Shown: positions 9,817 to 19,466 of the stretch, piece by piece
Position numbering within the stretch: position 1 is the first letter of the stretch
Layout: every line of letters starts with the position of its first letter
Translations under genes and position numbers: made by a program
NCBI RefSeq assembly: GCF_000936425.1
Contig: NZ_AVFK01000017.1
Coordinates: forward strand, 1-64,000
Length of the DNA stretch: 64,000 nt
DNA from: Skermanella aerolata KACC 11604
Lineage (GTDB): Bacteria > Pseudomonadota > Alphaproteobacteria > Azospirillales > Azospirillaceae
Direction: 5' to 3'
Notes under the pieces: generated by a model
Database searches by the model: none
What the model saw: only the letters and a program-made list of their open reading frames with translations
Told to the model about the DNA's origin: nothing

Positions 9817-10854
9817 ATGACTGCCGAATCACTGCTCCGGCCTTCCGCTCCATCTGACATGACACAGTCAGCGACCGGCCTCGTTTGCCCGCGGTGCCGC
9901 TCCGCTCTGGTTGTATCGGCCGATGCTTCGCACCTCGTCTGCTCCGGGGCCGCCTGCGGCCGCATGTTTCCGGTGGTTGACGGCACGCCCGTTCTGATCA
10001 ACGACGAGAACAGCGTCTTCGCAATTGCCGATTTTACAAAATCGCGCAAGAGCGCCGGCATTTCGGTCGATACCATCAGGCTGAGGGGCGAAGCTCCGGC
10101 ATCGACCGACCGTCTGCGCGCGGCGCTCCGCCGGGCCGCCGAGCGCCTGATCTACTTTTCGGTCAATGCGTCTGACTGGAGTTCGGAGAAGTCGGTCGAG
10201 TATGTCGCCGAGGCTCTGCCTGCCGCCCGCATCCTGGTGGTCGGAGCCGGCGACAAGCGATACCCCGATCTCCCCAATGTCCGCTACACCTATACCGACG
10301 TCATCTTGGGGGAGGGGGCCGACTATGTCTGCGACCTCCACGACCTGCCGTTCCCCGATGAAAGCTTCGATGCGGTCATCGCGGTTGCCGTGCTCGAGCA
10401 TGTCGCCGACCCGTTCCGCTGCGCATCCGAAATCGCCCGCGTGCTCCGGCCCGGCGGCTACGTCTATTCGGTGACTCCCTTCATGCAGCAGGTTCACATG
10501 GGCCGCTACGATTTCACTCGCTTCACCTTCCTGGGCCACCGCCGCCTGTTCCGGCACTTCACCCAGGTCAAGGCCGGCATGGCGCTGGGGCCGGCGGGAG
10601 CGCTGGCATGGTCGCTGGAGTATTTCTGCCTCAGCTTCTTCTCCAGATCGGCCACCCGGAAATATGTCCGCGTCGCAGTGAAGCTGGCGACCGCGCCGAT
10701 CAAGTATTTCGACCGCATCCTGGCCCGCCGCGAAGGCGCCCTGGACGCCGCCGGCGGTGTCTACTTCTTCGGAACCAAGGCCGACCGGCCGATCTCCGAC
10801 CGCGAGTTGCTGAAGTTCTATCGGGGCAGAGACGTCGTCTACGATCAGGAGTAG
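9817..10854 (+). CDS. SAM-dependent methyltransferase with N-terminal zinc-ribbon
   Basis: A 345-residue protein. Residues about 25-70 form a Trm112-like zinc ribbon (CPRCRSA and VCSGAACGRMFPVVDGTPVL). A class I methyltransferase domain follows, with motif I at ILVVGAGDKRY, DLPFPDESFDAVIAVAVLEH and RVLRPGGYVYSVTPF, the pattern of Methyltransf_11. Family members in polysaccharide loci methylate sugars or lipid-linked intermediates; the actual acceptor is unknown. Its stop is 4 bases from the convergent glycosyltransferase stop. The ATG at 9817 has AAGG just upstream; an internal ATG at 9859 is possible. Confidence 0.8.
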   Translation: MTAESLLRPSAPSDMTQSATGLVCPRCRSALVVSADASHLVCSGAACGRMFPVVDGTPVLINDENSVFAIADFTKSRKSAGISVDTIRLRGEAPASTDRLRAALRRAAERLIYFSVNASDWSSEKSVEYVAEALPAARILVVGAGDKRYPDLPNVRYTYTDVILGEGADYVCDLHDLPFPDESFDAVIAVAVLEHVADPFRCASEIARVLRPGGYVYSVTPFMQQVHMGRYDFTRFTFLGHRRLFRHFTQVKAGMALGPAGALAWSLEYFCLSFFSRSATRKYVRVAVKLATAPIKYFDRILARREGALDAAGGVYFFGTKADRPISDRELLKFYRGRDVVYDQE

Positions 10855-10858
10855 CCGA

Positions 10859-12748
10859 TCACAGCCCCGATGGGTTCTCGCCGTTGACCACGCCGCGTCC
10901 GGCCGATACCACGGCACGGCCGATCTCGAAGCGGGACAGGCCGTGGCGCAGCAGCCATCCCAGCATTTCCAGCAGGCGCCGCTCCCGTGCCGCGCGGGTC
11001 AGCAGGATACGGGCGGCCCAGTAGCGGCGGCCTTCCAGGATCGGTCGAAGGCGGGCTTGCCGGGGGTGGCCGTCCAGCCAGCGGATGACGCGGCTCATCG
11101 CCTCGATGTTGTCCATCATGCGCGGCAGCACCATCGCGTCCTCGCGCGACAGGCTGGTCGGGATATTGGCGATCACTGTGTCGGGCTCGCTGGAAAAACC
11201 GATACGGCGGGCTGCCGTGACCGCCCGCCAGAACAGTTCGTAGTCCTCGCAGGTCCGCAGATCGGTCGGGAACAGGCTGTCCAAGCGGTCCAGCAGGGTG
11301 CTGCGGATCGCGACGCTCGACGTCTTGATGTGCCAGCCGCCCATCAGCGCCGCCGGATCGCAGCGCTGCTCGACCGTCAGCACCGGTTCCGGCACGCCGC
11401 CGGCGGCCAGTTCGAAATCATGGACGCAGCGCGAGTGGATGAAGTCTACCGCACCGTCCGCCGCGATCAGGGCGGCGGCAGCCTCCAGCTTGCCCGGCAG
11501 CCACGTGTCGTCCGAGTCCAGCAAGGCGACCCAGTCGCCCTCCGCTGCCCGAATGCCCCGGTTGCGCGCCGCCGCCGCTCCCTGGTTAGCCTGACGCAGG
11601 TAGCGCACGGGCATGCCGTCCCGGATCAGCTCTTCCACCACCTGGGCGGTATCGTCGGTCGACCCATCGTCGACCACGACGATCTCATGCGCCGGATATG
11701 TCTGGTCGTGGACGGAGCGTATCGCCTCCGCCAGATGCCCCGCCCGGTTATGGGTCGGGATCACGACGCTGAACCGGGGTGCTTCGCCGGTCACCGGCGG
11801 CGGCGGGCGCAGTTCCACAACGGTGCTCGACGGCGCCTCGTCCTGCTTCACCGCCAGCGCTCCGCGCAGCCGGCTGACATCCCAGCGCAGCCGGAACCGC
11901 TCCCGCTCGGTACCGCGGAGGCTTGCCCTCATCAGGCCGATTTGTTTTTCACCCCACTGGCGGACGATCCAGCGCGGATAGCCGAACAATCGGGCATCGC
12001 GGCTGCCTCCTGCCGCCAGTTGCTGCAAGCGCTCACCCCGCCCATAGCGGTAGGCGCGGCGCAGGATCCATTGCTGCGTCATGCTCGCGGCACCGATCTG
12101 GTGCTCCACGACGGGCGCCGGGCTGTGGGCACAGCGGAAGCCCAGGCTCTCCAACCGCAAGGTGAATTCCGTCTCGCTGCCCATCGCGTAGGCCATGGTT
12201 CCATCGGGACCGATCCGTTCGTCGAACCTGTGACCCGCATCGAATACCCGGCGCCGCACCGCCATGTTCGGCCCCCAGACGCAGCCGGCCCGGATCGGTC
12301 CTTCCGTCCAGGCCGGATCGGTCGCGGCGTAGACCGGTCCCAGCGGCACCTCGCCCAGCAGCCAGTCCGGCGGCTCCATTCCCCAGCGCGGCACGATCCG
12401 CCCGCCGAAGATGTCGAACTCCGGCAGCCGGTCCGCCGCCGCCGCCCAGGCGGTCAGCCAGTCGCCGGCTGCCACGATATCGTCGTCGGTCAGCACCACC
12501 AGGTCGCCTTCGACGGCTTCCAGCCCCCGGTTGAGCGCCCGGTTCTTGCCCTTGGCCGGCTCCGTCAGCACCGTCAGGGGCAACCGCCCGGCGGCCGAGC
12601 GCAGCAGGTCGCCGCTGCCGTCCGTGCTGCCGTTGTCGACCGCCACCAGTTTCCAGCCCCCCGGAGGCGGGACGAGCCTGGTGAGCGAATCCAGCATCTC
12701 CGGCAGCGTATCCGCGCCGTTGAAGGTGGAAAACAGAACCGTGATCAT
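10859..12748 (-). CDS. Tandem-domain family 2 glycosyltransferase
   Basis: A 629-residue protein with two GT2 (GT-A) domains. The first starts at the N-terminus with MITVLFSTFNGADTLPEML, DNGSTDGS and the acidic metal site VLTDDDIV. The second begins near residue 325 with FSVVIPTHNRAGHLAEAI, VDDGSTDDTAQ and ALLDSDDTWLPGK. Both catalytic halves look intact, so it may add two sugars or act on repeating units. I chose ATG 12748 because it overlaps the previous gene's stop as ATGA and begins exactly at the fold; the open frame extends upstream only in the shadow of that gene. It is the third gene of the ligase-GT1-GT2 unit. Confidence 0.85.
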   Translation of the reverse strand: MITVLFSTFNGADTLPEMLDSLTRLVPPPGGWKLVAVDNGSTDGSGDLLRSAAGRLPLTVLTEPAKGKNRALNRGLEAVEGDLVVLTDDDIVAAGDWLTAWAAAADRLPEFDIFGGRIVPRWGMEPPDWLLGEVPLGPVYAATDPAWTEGPIRAGCVWGPNMAVRRRVFDAGHRFDERIGPDGTMAYAMGSETEFTLRLESLGFRCAHSPAPVVEHQIGAASMTQQWILRRAYRYGRGERLQQLAAGGSRDARLFGYPRWIVRQWGEKQIGLMRASLRGTERERFRLRWDVSRLRGALAVKQDEAPSSTVVELRPPPPVTGEAPRFSVVIPTHNRAGHLAEAIRSVHDQTYPAHEIVVVDDGSTDDTAQVVEELIRDGMPVRYLRQANQGAAAARNRGIRAAEGDWVALLDSDDTWLPGKLEAAAALIAADGAVDFIHSRCVHDFELAAGGVPEPVLTVEQRCDPAALMGGWHIKTSSVAIRSTLLDRLDSLFPTDLRTCEDYELFWRAVTAARRIGFSSEPDTVIANIPTSLSREDAMVLPRMMDNIEAMSRVIRWLDGHPRQARLRPILEGRRYWAARILLTRAARERRLLEMLGWLLRHGLSRFEIGRAVVSAGRGVVNGENPSGL

Positions 12749-13884
12749 GAACCCAGCGCCATCCTCAGATCGTCTTTCAGCCGGTCCGCCAGACGAGGCG
12801 CCCGCGCTTCCCGCATCGTCTCCACCTGGTCCCTGTAGCGGACCCGGTTCCATAACCCGCTGCGGATCAACTCGGCCATCTCCTCCGCGTTGCGGCAGAG
12901 ATGGCCGATATCGCCGAACCGGTCGAACAGGTCGCGGAAGATCGGCAGGTCGAAGGCCAGGATCGGACGCGCCAGCGCCAGCGCGTCGGCTAGGACCCCG
13001 CTGGGCGAGTAGCGGTAGTGTTCGGCCCCGTAGGGCATGCAGACGTAGTGCATTTCCGCCAGCCGCTCGACATAATCGGCACGCCCGACCTTGCCAGCCG
13101 CAAGCGGCTTCGTCGCCAGCACGTCCAGGTCTTCGCCTGCCATGTCCGCTCCCAGCCGGCCGACCGCGTGGAACTCCGTCTTAGGTCCCGCCGCGCGGCG
13201 CGCGATGTCCAGGAACGAGCCGAAGCCCTTCTCCGCCGAGGCAGCACCCATGAAGCCGATGCGGACAGGTGTTTCCAGGTCCCCGCGACCCTCCAACGAG
13301 GCCTCGACCGAACTGACCGGATGGGGCAGCAGCCGGACGTCGAGCGGGTTCAGCCGGGGCAGGGTTGCCAGCAACTCGCCCCGGATCGCCGGTTCCATCA
13401 CGAAATAGCGGACCGGCAGCCGGCTCGGCAGGCCCATCGCCGTGCGGAGATCGGTCAGCCGCGTGAGCGGATTGCGGGACCTCCAGGACCACAGCACGGT
13501 CAGGTTGCCGTGAAGCACGATATGGACGCTCCGGACACTCGTCCGAAGGCCGCGAACCTTCAGCGCGGCGATAAGCGACGGGCAGGAACTTGCTAGGATC
13601 AGGTGCGATCCGGCCGCCTCTTCCAGCAACCGGCCGACGAAGCCGGAGTCCTGTTTCAACCGCGCCTTGAAGCCGGCATCGCGCGGCGGCAGCCGGGTCT
13701 CGCGGAACTCCACCCGGGCGCCGTCCTTCGGATCGATCAGCGCCCGGATCAGCGCGATGTGCCCGGCCTCTCCCCAGAACCGCACGCGCTCGCCGGGGAA
13801 GGCGCGCACCACGGTTTCGAGCAAGCCGGTATTTACCGGAACGTGCTCGTCGCCCCAGATGATCGGTTCGGTGACGGTGATCAT
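12745..13884 (-). CDS. Family 1/4-type glycosyltransferase
   Basis: A 379-residue GT-B glycosyltransferase. The C-terminal half has IGFMGAASAEKGFGSFLDIA, then MPYGAEHYRYSPSGVLADAL and ALARPILAFDLP, the sugar-nucleotide binding region of Glycos_transf_1. The N-terminus is less typical (MITVTEPIIWGDEHVPVN). It lies 31 bases downstream of the O-ligase gene and overlaps the following GT2 gene by four bases (ATGA). Donor and acceptor sugars cannot be told from sequence. Confidence 0.8.
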   Translation of the reverse strand: MITVTEPIIWGDEHVPVNTGLLETVVRAFPGERVRFWGEAGHIALIRALIDPKDGARVEFRETRLPPRDAGFKARLKQDSGFVGRLLEEAAGSHLILASSCPSLIAALKVRGLRTSVRSVHIVLHGNLTVLWSWRSRNPLTRLTDLRTAMGLPSRLPVRYFVMEPAIRGELLATLPRLNPLDVRLLPHPVSSVEASLEGRGDLETPVRIGFMGAASAEKGFGSFLDIARRAAGPKTEFHAVGRLGADMAGEDLDVLATKPLAAGKVGRADYVERLAEMHYVCMPYGAEHYRYSPSGVLADALALARPILAFDLPIFRDLFDRFGDIGHLCRNAEEMAELIRSGLWNRVRYRDQVETMREARAPRLADRLKDDLRMALGS

Positions 13885-13915
13885 GTCTGTGTTCGGCCGG
13901 GGTTCCGCAGTGTCG

Positions 13916-15247
13916 TCAATTTGCCGGGACCGAGGCGGACGCCGGGGCAGGCGCCTCCGCCGGCCGCAGGAAGCCCCCGCGCCTGACCCGGCCCGCCGGC
14001 TGTACCGCCGCCCGCTCCGCCTTGACCAGGATCTCCCGTACCAGCGCCACGATCACGACGGACAGGAAGAACACCGAGTAATAGGCCATCGACAGCGCGG
14101 CCCCGGCGACGAAATAGCTGATGAAGCTGACCTGCATCATCCGCCCGAGATGCCACGCCCACTCGAATTCCGGCTTTCCCTTGCTCAGGCGGATGATCGA
14201 CCGGGTGTTCAGCCATCCGACCACGCCGATACCTAGGAAGATCATCAGCCCGATCGGTCCCTGGTCGCCCAGCACCTGGAAATAGATGCTGTGCGCCGCC
14301 CGCTGCGGCCTGCCCGGAACGTATTTGTGGAAGACGGCGCCGACCTCGGTCGTCGCAAGGCCTCCGCCCAGCAGGGGCCGGTCCTTCGCGACCCGCATCG
14401 CGTAGTTCCAGGCGTCGAACCGTCCCTGGACGGAGTCGTCCTTCTGGTAGTTCTCGATCGTGCCGATCCTGTCCTTCCAACTTGCGGGCATCAGCGAGAC
14501 GGCCGGGACGAAGCAGGCCAGCAGCAGGACCATGGTCATCAGCTTGCCGGACGAGCGCAGCCAGAACACGAGGGCCGTCACGCTCAGCGCCAGGAAGCCG
14601 CCGCGCGAATAGCTGCCGATCACCGAGATGATGGTCAGCGCCATCGCCATCATCAGGCCGATCTTGATCAATCGGTTGGCGGTCGTGACCCGCAGGTAGT
14701 TCATCATCGGGATGATCATGCAGCAGGCCAGCGCCAGATGGTTGCGGTCCTCGATGATCGATTCCGGCGGACCCAGCACGGTATAGGCGCCGCCATTGGC
14801 GATGGTGAAGCCGCCGCCCTTGACCCCGAAATAGCCGATCGACAGCACCGTGATCCAGATCAGCGCCTGGATGCGGACCTGGGTGCGCATAACAGCCATC
14901 ACAGCCAACGCGAAGACGAGGTTCTTGATATGCAGGTCCCAGTGAAACCAGGAATTCGCCGGCGCCAGCGACGTCATCGTCGTCAGCGTCATCCAGGCCA
15001 TGAACAGCATGATCATGACGGTGGCGGAGTTCATCGGCAGTCGCTTCGGTTCCCGCGACACGACCCAGGCGATGAAGGTGATGACGACGATGATCAGGTT
15101 GAGCTGAAGCGTGTAGGTGAAATCCCAGGTCAGCCGGTGCGGGCTCATGATCGCGATCCAGGCCCATGTCAGCACCCCTATCGAAGGCATCGTCAGGGAC
15201 AGTACCGCAAGGACCAGAAAGACCATGAACAAAATGAGGGAGCGCAT
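13916..15247 (-). CDS. Putative O-glycosylation ligase, exosortase A-associated
   Basis: A 443-residue polytopic membrane protein of the Wzy/WaaL O-antigen ligase superfamily. The first helices (MRSLILFMVFLVLAVLSLTM) and the motif MSPHRLTWDFTYTLQLN near residue 35 match the exosortase-A-associated O-ligase family. The large periplasmic loop with DSVQGRFDAWNYA, GGGL and AAHSIYFQVLGDQG carries the family's catalytic Arg and His pattern. The expected role is transfer of lipid-linked glycan to surface proteins or linkage of polymer. It leads a three-gene unit with two glycosyltransferases. The association with PrsK, PrsR and PrsT 12 kb away supports the XrtA assignment. Confidence 0.85.
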   Translation of the reverse strand: MRSLILFMVFLVLAVLSLTMPSIGVLTWAWIAIMSPHRLTWDFTYTLQLNLIIVVITFIAWVVSREPKRLPMNSATVMIMLFMAWMTLTTMTSLAPANSWFHWDLHIKNLVFALAVMAVMRTQVRIQALIWITVLSIGYFGVKGGGFTIANGGAYTVLGPPESIIEDRNHLALACCMIIPMMNYLRVTTANRLIKIGLMMAMALTIISVIGSYSRGGFLALSVTALVFWLRSSGKLMTMVLLLACFVPAVSLMPASWKDRIGTIENYQKDDSVQGRFDAWNYAMRVAKDRPLLGGGLATTEVGAVFHKYVPGRPQRAAHSIYFQVLGDQGPIGLMIFLGIGVVGWLNTRSIIRLSKGKPEFEWAWHLGRMMQVSFISYFVAGAALSMAYYSVFFLSVVIVALVREILVKAERAAVQPAGRVRRGGFLRPAEAPAPASASVPAN

Positions 15248-15645
15248 TCAGTCCCCGCCTGCCGGAATCAACATAATCTATACAATTCGCGGGAAAGATT
15301 ATCGAATGTTCGGACTTGAGCCGCAACACTGCGGTCATTTACGATGTTCAGACCCGTAAGGGTCAATTCGAAACTGGAAGTACGCCCATTTCGCCCAGGC
15401 GGCCCCATTTGACTTTTTGCATCGGGATATATGGGGTGTGTTTCATGCCGCATGGCAATATCCTGGGACCTTCCCGTCACCAGCCCCGGGCTGGCAGGCG
15501 GGTGTTGTGGACTCTCAAGGGATCAGGCCTGAAGTAATCGGGGCCGAAAGGACTAAGGTTGACTGGGTTTGCTTCTTCGACGATCGATCAGGCCAGGGCA
15601 TCGCGGCCAGGATCTCCCGCCGAGCGGCCGGAGGGCGCCGAGGCC
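15248..15645. other. Divergent intergenic region between O-ligase and GT4 genes
   Basis: About 400 bases separating two divergent polysaccharide genes, so promoters for both should lie here. I looked for sigma-54 -24/-12 sites (GG and GC 10 bases apart), as expected for PrsR targets, and found no good match on either strand. An in-frame extension of the GT4 gene runs back to 15559 but has no ribosome site. I see nothing else in it. Confidence 0.4.
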
Positions 15646-17031
15646 ATGAAGGTGCTGATCCTGTCCTGGTATTTCCCGCCGTCCAATACCATCGGTGCGA
15701 TCCGGGTCGGCAAGCTCGCCAAGTACCTGATGCGCCGCAATGTCGACGTGCGGGTCGTGACCGCGCGCGAGCCCGACCTGTCGAAGACGCTGCCGCTGGA
15801 AATCCCGGCGGACCGGGTAACCTGGACCCGCGCTGTCGACGTCAACCGCCCGATCGACATCGTCGGCAACCTGCGCAACCGCCTGCTGCGCCGTGCCCCC
15901 AAGCCGGGCGGCGGGGCGGCGCCGGGAGCATCGTCCGGTGGGTCGGGCGGCGGACGCGGCTCCCTGGTGGGCCGGGTGCTCTCGACCGTCAGCGATTACT
16001 ACCTCAACCTGTCCAACCTGCCGGACCGCTATGTCGGCTGGCTGCCTTGGGCTATCGCGGGAGCCAGGCGCACCTGCCGCGACTGGAAGCCCGACCTGAT
16101 CTACGTCACCGGCCCGCCCTTCACCGCCTTCCTTGCCGGCCATCACCTCAGCCGCAAGCTGGGCGTTCCCTGGATCGCCGAGTTCCGCGACCGCTGGGCC
16201 GACGATCCCTATTTCGAAGCGCCGGACTGGCGCATGGCGCTGCTCGACCGGATGGAGCGCCGGGTCGCCGGCAGCGCCAGCGGCATCGTCACCGTGTCGG
16301 AACCCTGGAGCGCGTTCTACCGCGCCAAGTACGGCAAGCCGGTCGCGACGATCTACAACGGCTACGACCCGCAGGACTTCCCGCTCCAGCCGGATCCGCC
16401 GCCTGCTACGCCGCCGTCATCCGGATCGTCGCCCGACCTGACCATCACCTATGCCGGCGTCCTCTATTCCGGCCGCCGCGACCCGTCCGCGCTGTTCGAG
16501 GCGCTGGCCCTGCTGGGGCCGGAGCGCCAACGGATCCGGATCGAGTTCTACGGCAGCGACCCCGGCCTCGTCATGCCGCCGGCCGAGAAGGCCGGCGTCG
16601 GCGACCGGGTGACCGTCCACCCCGCCGTCCCCTACAAGCAGTCGCTCGAGATCCAGCGCCGGTCCGACGTGCTGCTGCTGCTGCAATGGAACAACCCGCG
16701 CGAGCAGGGCAACGTGCCCGCGAAGCTGTTCGAGTATTTCGGCGTGCTCCGCCCGATCCTCGGCATCGGGCTGGAGGACGGCGTTCCCGCCCGACTGATC
16801 CGCGAACGGCAAGCTGGCTTCTTCTCCAACGATCCGGAAGCGATCGCGGGCCAGCTCCGCCGCTGGCTGGCGGCCAAGGACGCCGCCGGAGGCAGGCTGC
16901 CCGGACTTCCGCCGGCGGCGCGCGAGGGGCTTTCGCGCGATATCCAGTTCGAGCGCCTGCTAGACTTTTGCATCGAGGTGACCGAGCCGGTGGCGGCGCG
17001 GCGCGTCAGTAACTGCGGCGCCCCAACCTGA
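15646..17031 (+). CDS. GT4-type glycosyltransferase
   Basis: A 461-residue GT-B glycosyltransferase. The N-terminal domain begins MKVLILSWYFPPSNTIGAIR, the typical start of surface-polysaccharide GT4 enzymes, and has FRDRWADDP in the middle. The C-terminal domain has TITYAGVLYSGRRDPSALFE, QWNNPREQGNVPAKLFEYFG and the donor-site Glu region. A GGAGGG lies about 10 bases before ATG 15646, which is why I shortened the longer open frame. It diverges from the O-ligase operon and converges on the SulP gene. Confidence 0.85.
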   Translation: MKVLILSWYFPPSNTIGAIRVGKLAKYLMRRNVDVRVVTAREPDLSKTLPLEIPADRVTWTRAVDVNRPIDIVGNLRNRLLRRAPKPGGGAAPGASSGGSGGGRGSLVGRVLSTVSDYYLNLSNLPDRYVGWLPWAIAGARRTCRDWKPDLIYVTGPPFTAFLAGHHLSRKLGVPWIAEFRDRWADDPYFEAPDWRMALLDRMERRVAGSASGIVTVSEPWSAFYRAKYGKPVATIYNGYDPQDFPLQPDPPPATPPSSGSSPDLTITYAGVLYSGRRDPSALFEALALLGPERQRIRIEFYGSDPGLVMPPAEKAGVGDRVTVHPAVPYKQSLEIQRRSDVLLLLQWNNPREQGNVPAKLFEYFGVLRPILGIGLEDGVPARLIRERQAGFFSNDPEAIAGQLRRWLAAKDAAGGRLPGLPPAAREGLSRDIQFERLLDFCIEVTEPVAARRVSNCGAPT

Positions 17032-17044
17032 GGGGCTGGTAACC

Positions 17045-18778
17045 TCAAGCCTCGACCGCGGCTGTTGCGATCCGGGGGCCGCCTGGCTTGGCATGAGCAT
17101 CCCTGATCGCGTCGGCTACCGTGGTGCGGAACTTTACCCGCGGTCGCCGCACGCCGTGGGTCAGCAGCGCGCGGAGGACCTGCTTCCGCGCTCCGGCGAT
17201 ATAGACCGCCGCACCCTTGCCGTGCGCCTTGCGCACGAAGCCTTCGATCGTGATGGCGGCTGTAGAGTCCAGCATCGGGACCTCCGAGACGTCGAGCACA
17301 TAGGCCTTGGGATGTTCCGCCAACTGGTCGAGCACCGAGCCGACCGTGGCCGCCGCCCCGAAGAAGAAGGCGCCCGAGATCCGGTAGACCATCACGTCGG
17401 GGTCGCTCGCCATGCCGGCGTCGTAGGGCAGGCGGGCGTCGGCGCCCACCGCATCGGCCCGATCCTCCTCCTGGCTGGGCCGGCCGCTCTCGATCTCGAC
17501 CGCCTGAGCCATGCGGTGCAGGAACAGCAGCGCGCCGATGCCGAACCCGACCACGATGCCTTCCGTCAGGTCGCGGAAAACGACCAGCAGGAACGTCGCC
17601 ATCAGCACCACGGCATCCCCGCGCGAGGCCCGCAGCAGCGTTGCGAACTCGTGCTTTTCCGCCATGTTCCAGGCCACCACGGCCAGCACGGCGGCCAACG
17701 CCGACAGCGGGATGAAGCTGGCCAGCGGGGCCGCCACGAGCATGAACAGAAGCAGGAAGACCGCGTGCAGCATGCCGGCGACCGGACCCCGCGCGGCCGA
17801 TCGGACATTGGTCGCGGTGCGCGCGATGGTCCCCGTGACGCAGATCCCGCCGAACAGCGGGGAGGCTATGTTCGCGACGCCCTGCGCCACCAGTTCGCAG
17901 TTCGACCGGTGGCGCCGCCCGCTCATGCTGTCGGCGACCACGGCCGACAACAGGCTCTCAATGGCGCCCAGCAGCGCGAAGGCCACGGCGTCCGGCAGGA
18001 CGGCAAGCGCCTTGTCGGCCGAGAAGGTTGGAAGTTCCGGCAGCGGCAATGAGTTCGGGATGCCGCCGAACCGGGTGCCGATCGTCTCGACCGGCAGGCC
18101 CAGGACCCAGCTTGCCACCGCCGCGGCCCCGACCGCGATCAGCAGGGCCGGCCAATGCGGCCGGGTGCGCCGGACCGTCAGGATCAGCCCGACCGTGATC
18201 AGCGTGACGGCCGCCGCCGCGACGTTGATCGTCGGCAGCGCCTCCGCCAGAGCCAGGACCTTGGGGACGATGGCGCCCGGCTCTTTGCCCTCGAGGGTAA
18301 GGCCCAGCAACTCCTTGAGCTGGCTGGCGAAGATGATGACGGCGATCCCGGCCGTGAACCCGATCGTCACGGGGTAGGGGATGTATTTGATATACGTCCC
18401 CAGCCGGAGATAGCCGATCGCCATCAGGAACACTCCGGACATCATGGTGGCGAGCAGCAGCCCGTCCACCCCATGCCGTTCGACCGTGGCCGCCACCAGC
18501 ACGATGAAGGCGCCGGCGGGGCCGCCGATCTGGAACCGGCTTCCGCCCAGCAGCGACACCAGGAAGCCGCCGACGATGGCGGCAAAAAGCCCGCGGTCCG
18601 GCGTGACGCCGGAGGCGATCGCGATCGCCATCGACAGCGGCAGGGCCACGATGGCGACGGTCAGTCCGGCGATGGCGTCGGCTCGAAGATCCAGGAGCCC
18701 GTAGCCTTCGCGCAGGATGGTGACGAGCTTAGGAGTGAAAAGTTCCGCGAAGGTGGGTTCGGCGGACCGGACGGCCAT
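17045..18778 (-). CDS. SulP family inorganic anion transporter with STAS domain
   Basis: A 577-residue inner-membrane transporter. Residues about 25-420 form the SulP membrane domain (LRADAIAGLTVAIVALPLSM at the start, ASGVTPDRGLFAAIVGGFLV, GGPAGAFIV). Residues about 455-560 are a cytoplasmic STAS domain with VLDVSEVPMLDSTAAITIEG. The substrate could be sulfate, bicarbonate or another anion; no neighbouring assimilation genes decide it. It is a monocistronic unit pointing toward the GT4 gene. Confidence 0.9.
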   Translation of the reverse strand: MAVRSAEPTFAELFTPKLVTILREGYGLLDLRADAIAGLTVAIVALPLSMAIAIASGVTPDRGLFAAIVGGFLVSLLGGSRFQIGGPAGAFIVLVAATVERHGVDGLLLATMMSGVFLMAIGYLRLGTYIKYIPYPVTIGFTAGIAVIIFASQLKELLGLTLEGKEPGAIVPKVLALAEALPTINVAAAAVTLITVGLILTVRRTRPHWPALLIAVGAAAVASWVLGLPVETIGTRFGGIPNSLPLPELPTFSADKALAVLPDAVAFALLGAIESLLSAVVADSMSGRRHRSNCELVAQGVANIASPLFGGICVTGTIARTATNVRSAARGPVAGMLHAVFLLLFMLVAAPLASFIPLSALAAVLAVVAWNMAEKHEFATLLRASRGDAVVLMATFLLVVFRDLTEGIVVGFGIGALLFLHRMAQAVEIESGRPSQEEDRADAVGADARLPYDAGMASDPDVMVYRISGAFFFGAAATVGSVLDQLAEHPKAYVLDVSEVPMLDSTAAITIEGFVRKAHGKGAAVYIAGARKQVLRALLTHGVRRPRVKFRTTVADAIRDAHAKPGGPRIATAAVEA

Positions 18779-19007
18779 GGTAGTGCTTTCTTCTGCCGCT
18801 CTGTCGAGGTTCTTATGAAAAAGGACATAGAATCAGATATATCTGCCGCGACCTCCGATGTCTATTACATCGATTGCGGTTAAAATTCGGTGTGTCGTCA
18901 TCGCCGTCAGCTACTTGGCGGACGTTGCCGCCGTCGATGCGATCATTGGACGCTTTTTCGCCGCGGAGGGTACGAGTGGCCGGACAGAACGCTGAGAACG
19001 ACGGGTG

Positions 19008-19445
19008 ATGGACATGGAAAGTCTTCTTCAAGACGCTCGCGCGTATTGGGAAAGCAAGAAAGCGGGACGGCCGATGCCGGCCCGCCGAGACCTCGACCCA
19101 CTCCTGGAGGTTCCGCACCTTGCCCCATGGATCGTACTGGTCGATGTCTTCCAGGACCCGCTGGACTTCAAGTTCAGGCTGGTCGGCTCCGGTGTCGTGG
19201 ACAGGTCTCAGGGCAATCACACGGGCAAGCTGTTTTCCCAAATGCCCGGGTTCGGGCCGGGAAACTATCTTTGGACCCACCGGGCCGCCGTCGTCGAATC
19301 GAGACTCCCCATCAGATCCGAACCGCCCTATGTCGGCCGGGTGCGCGCCGTGCGCGGCGTCGCCGACATCCACCTTCCCCTGTCCGACGACGGCATGACG
19401 GTGAACATGATCTTCACCGTCGTCGCTTTCGACACCGCCGAGTGA
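19008..19445 (+). CDS. PAS_5 domain protein
   Basis: A 145-residue single-domain protein. The stretch ARAYWESKKAGRPMPARRDL, with DPLLEVPHLAPWIVLVDVF and FRLVGSGVVDRSQGNHTGK, is the PAS_5 pattern common in Rhodospirillales and Rhizobiales. It has no output domain, so it probably senses a ligand or acts through a partner. An in-frame GTG at 19005 immediately precedes the ATG. It is transcribed away from the SulP gene across a gap of about 230 bases. Confidence 0.8.
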   Translation: MDMESLLQDARAYWESKKAGRPMPARRDLDPLLEVPHLAPWIVLVDVFQDPLDFKFRLVGSGVVDRSQGNHTGKLFSQMPGFGPGNYLWTHRAAVVESRLPIRSEPPYVGRVRAVRGVADIHLPLSDDGMTVNMIFTVVAFDTAE

Positions 19446-19466
19446 AGGCGTCCCTCCGGGCCGCCG

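Noticed and set aside
9611-9820. A 69-codon plus-strand frame in the gap after the RTX gene
   Set aside because: No ribosome site, no family resemblance, and it overlaps the methyltransferase start.
10943-12838. A 631-codon open frame on the plus strand opposite the two-domain GT2 gene
   Set aside because: The minus-strand product has two intact GT2 domains; the opposite frame has no recognisable domain and shadow-like composition.
15248-15645. Sigma-54 promoter for the O-ligase or GT4 gene
   Set aside because: No GG-N10-GC arrangement with the surrounding consensus was found on either strand, although PrsR makes such a site plausible.
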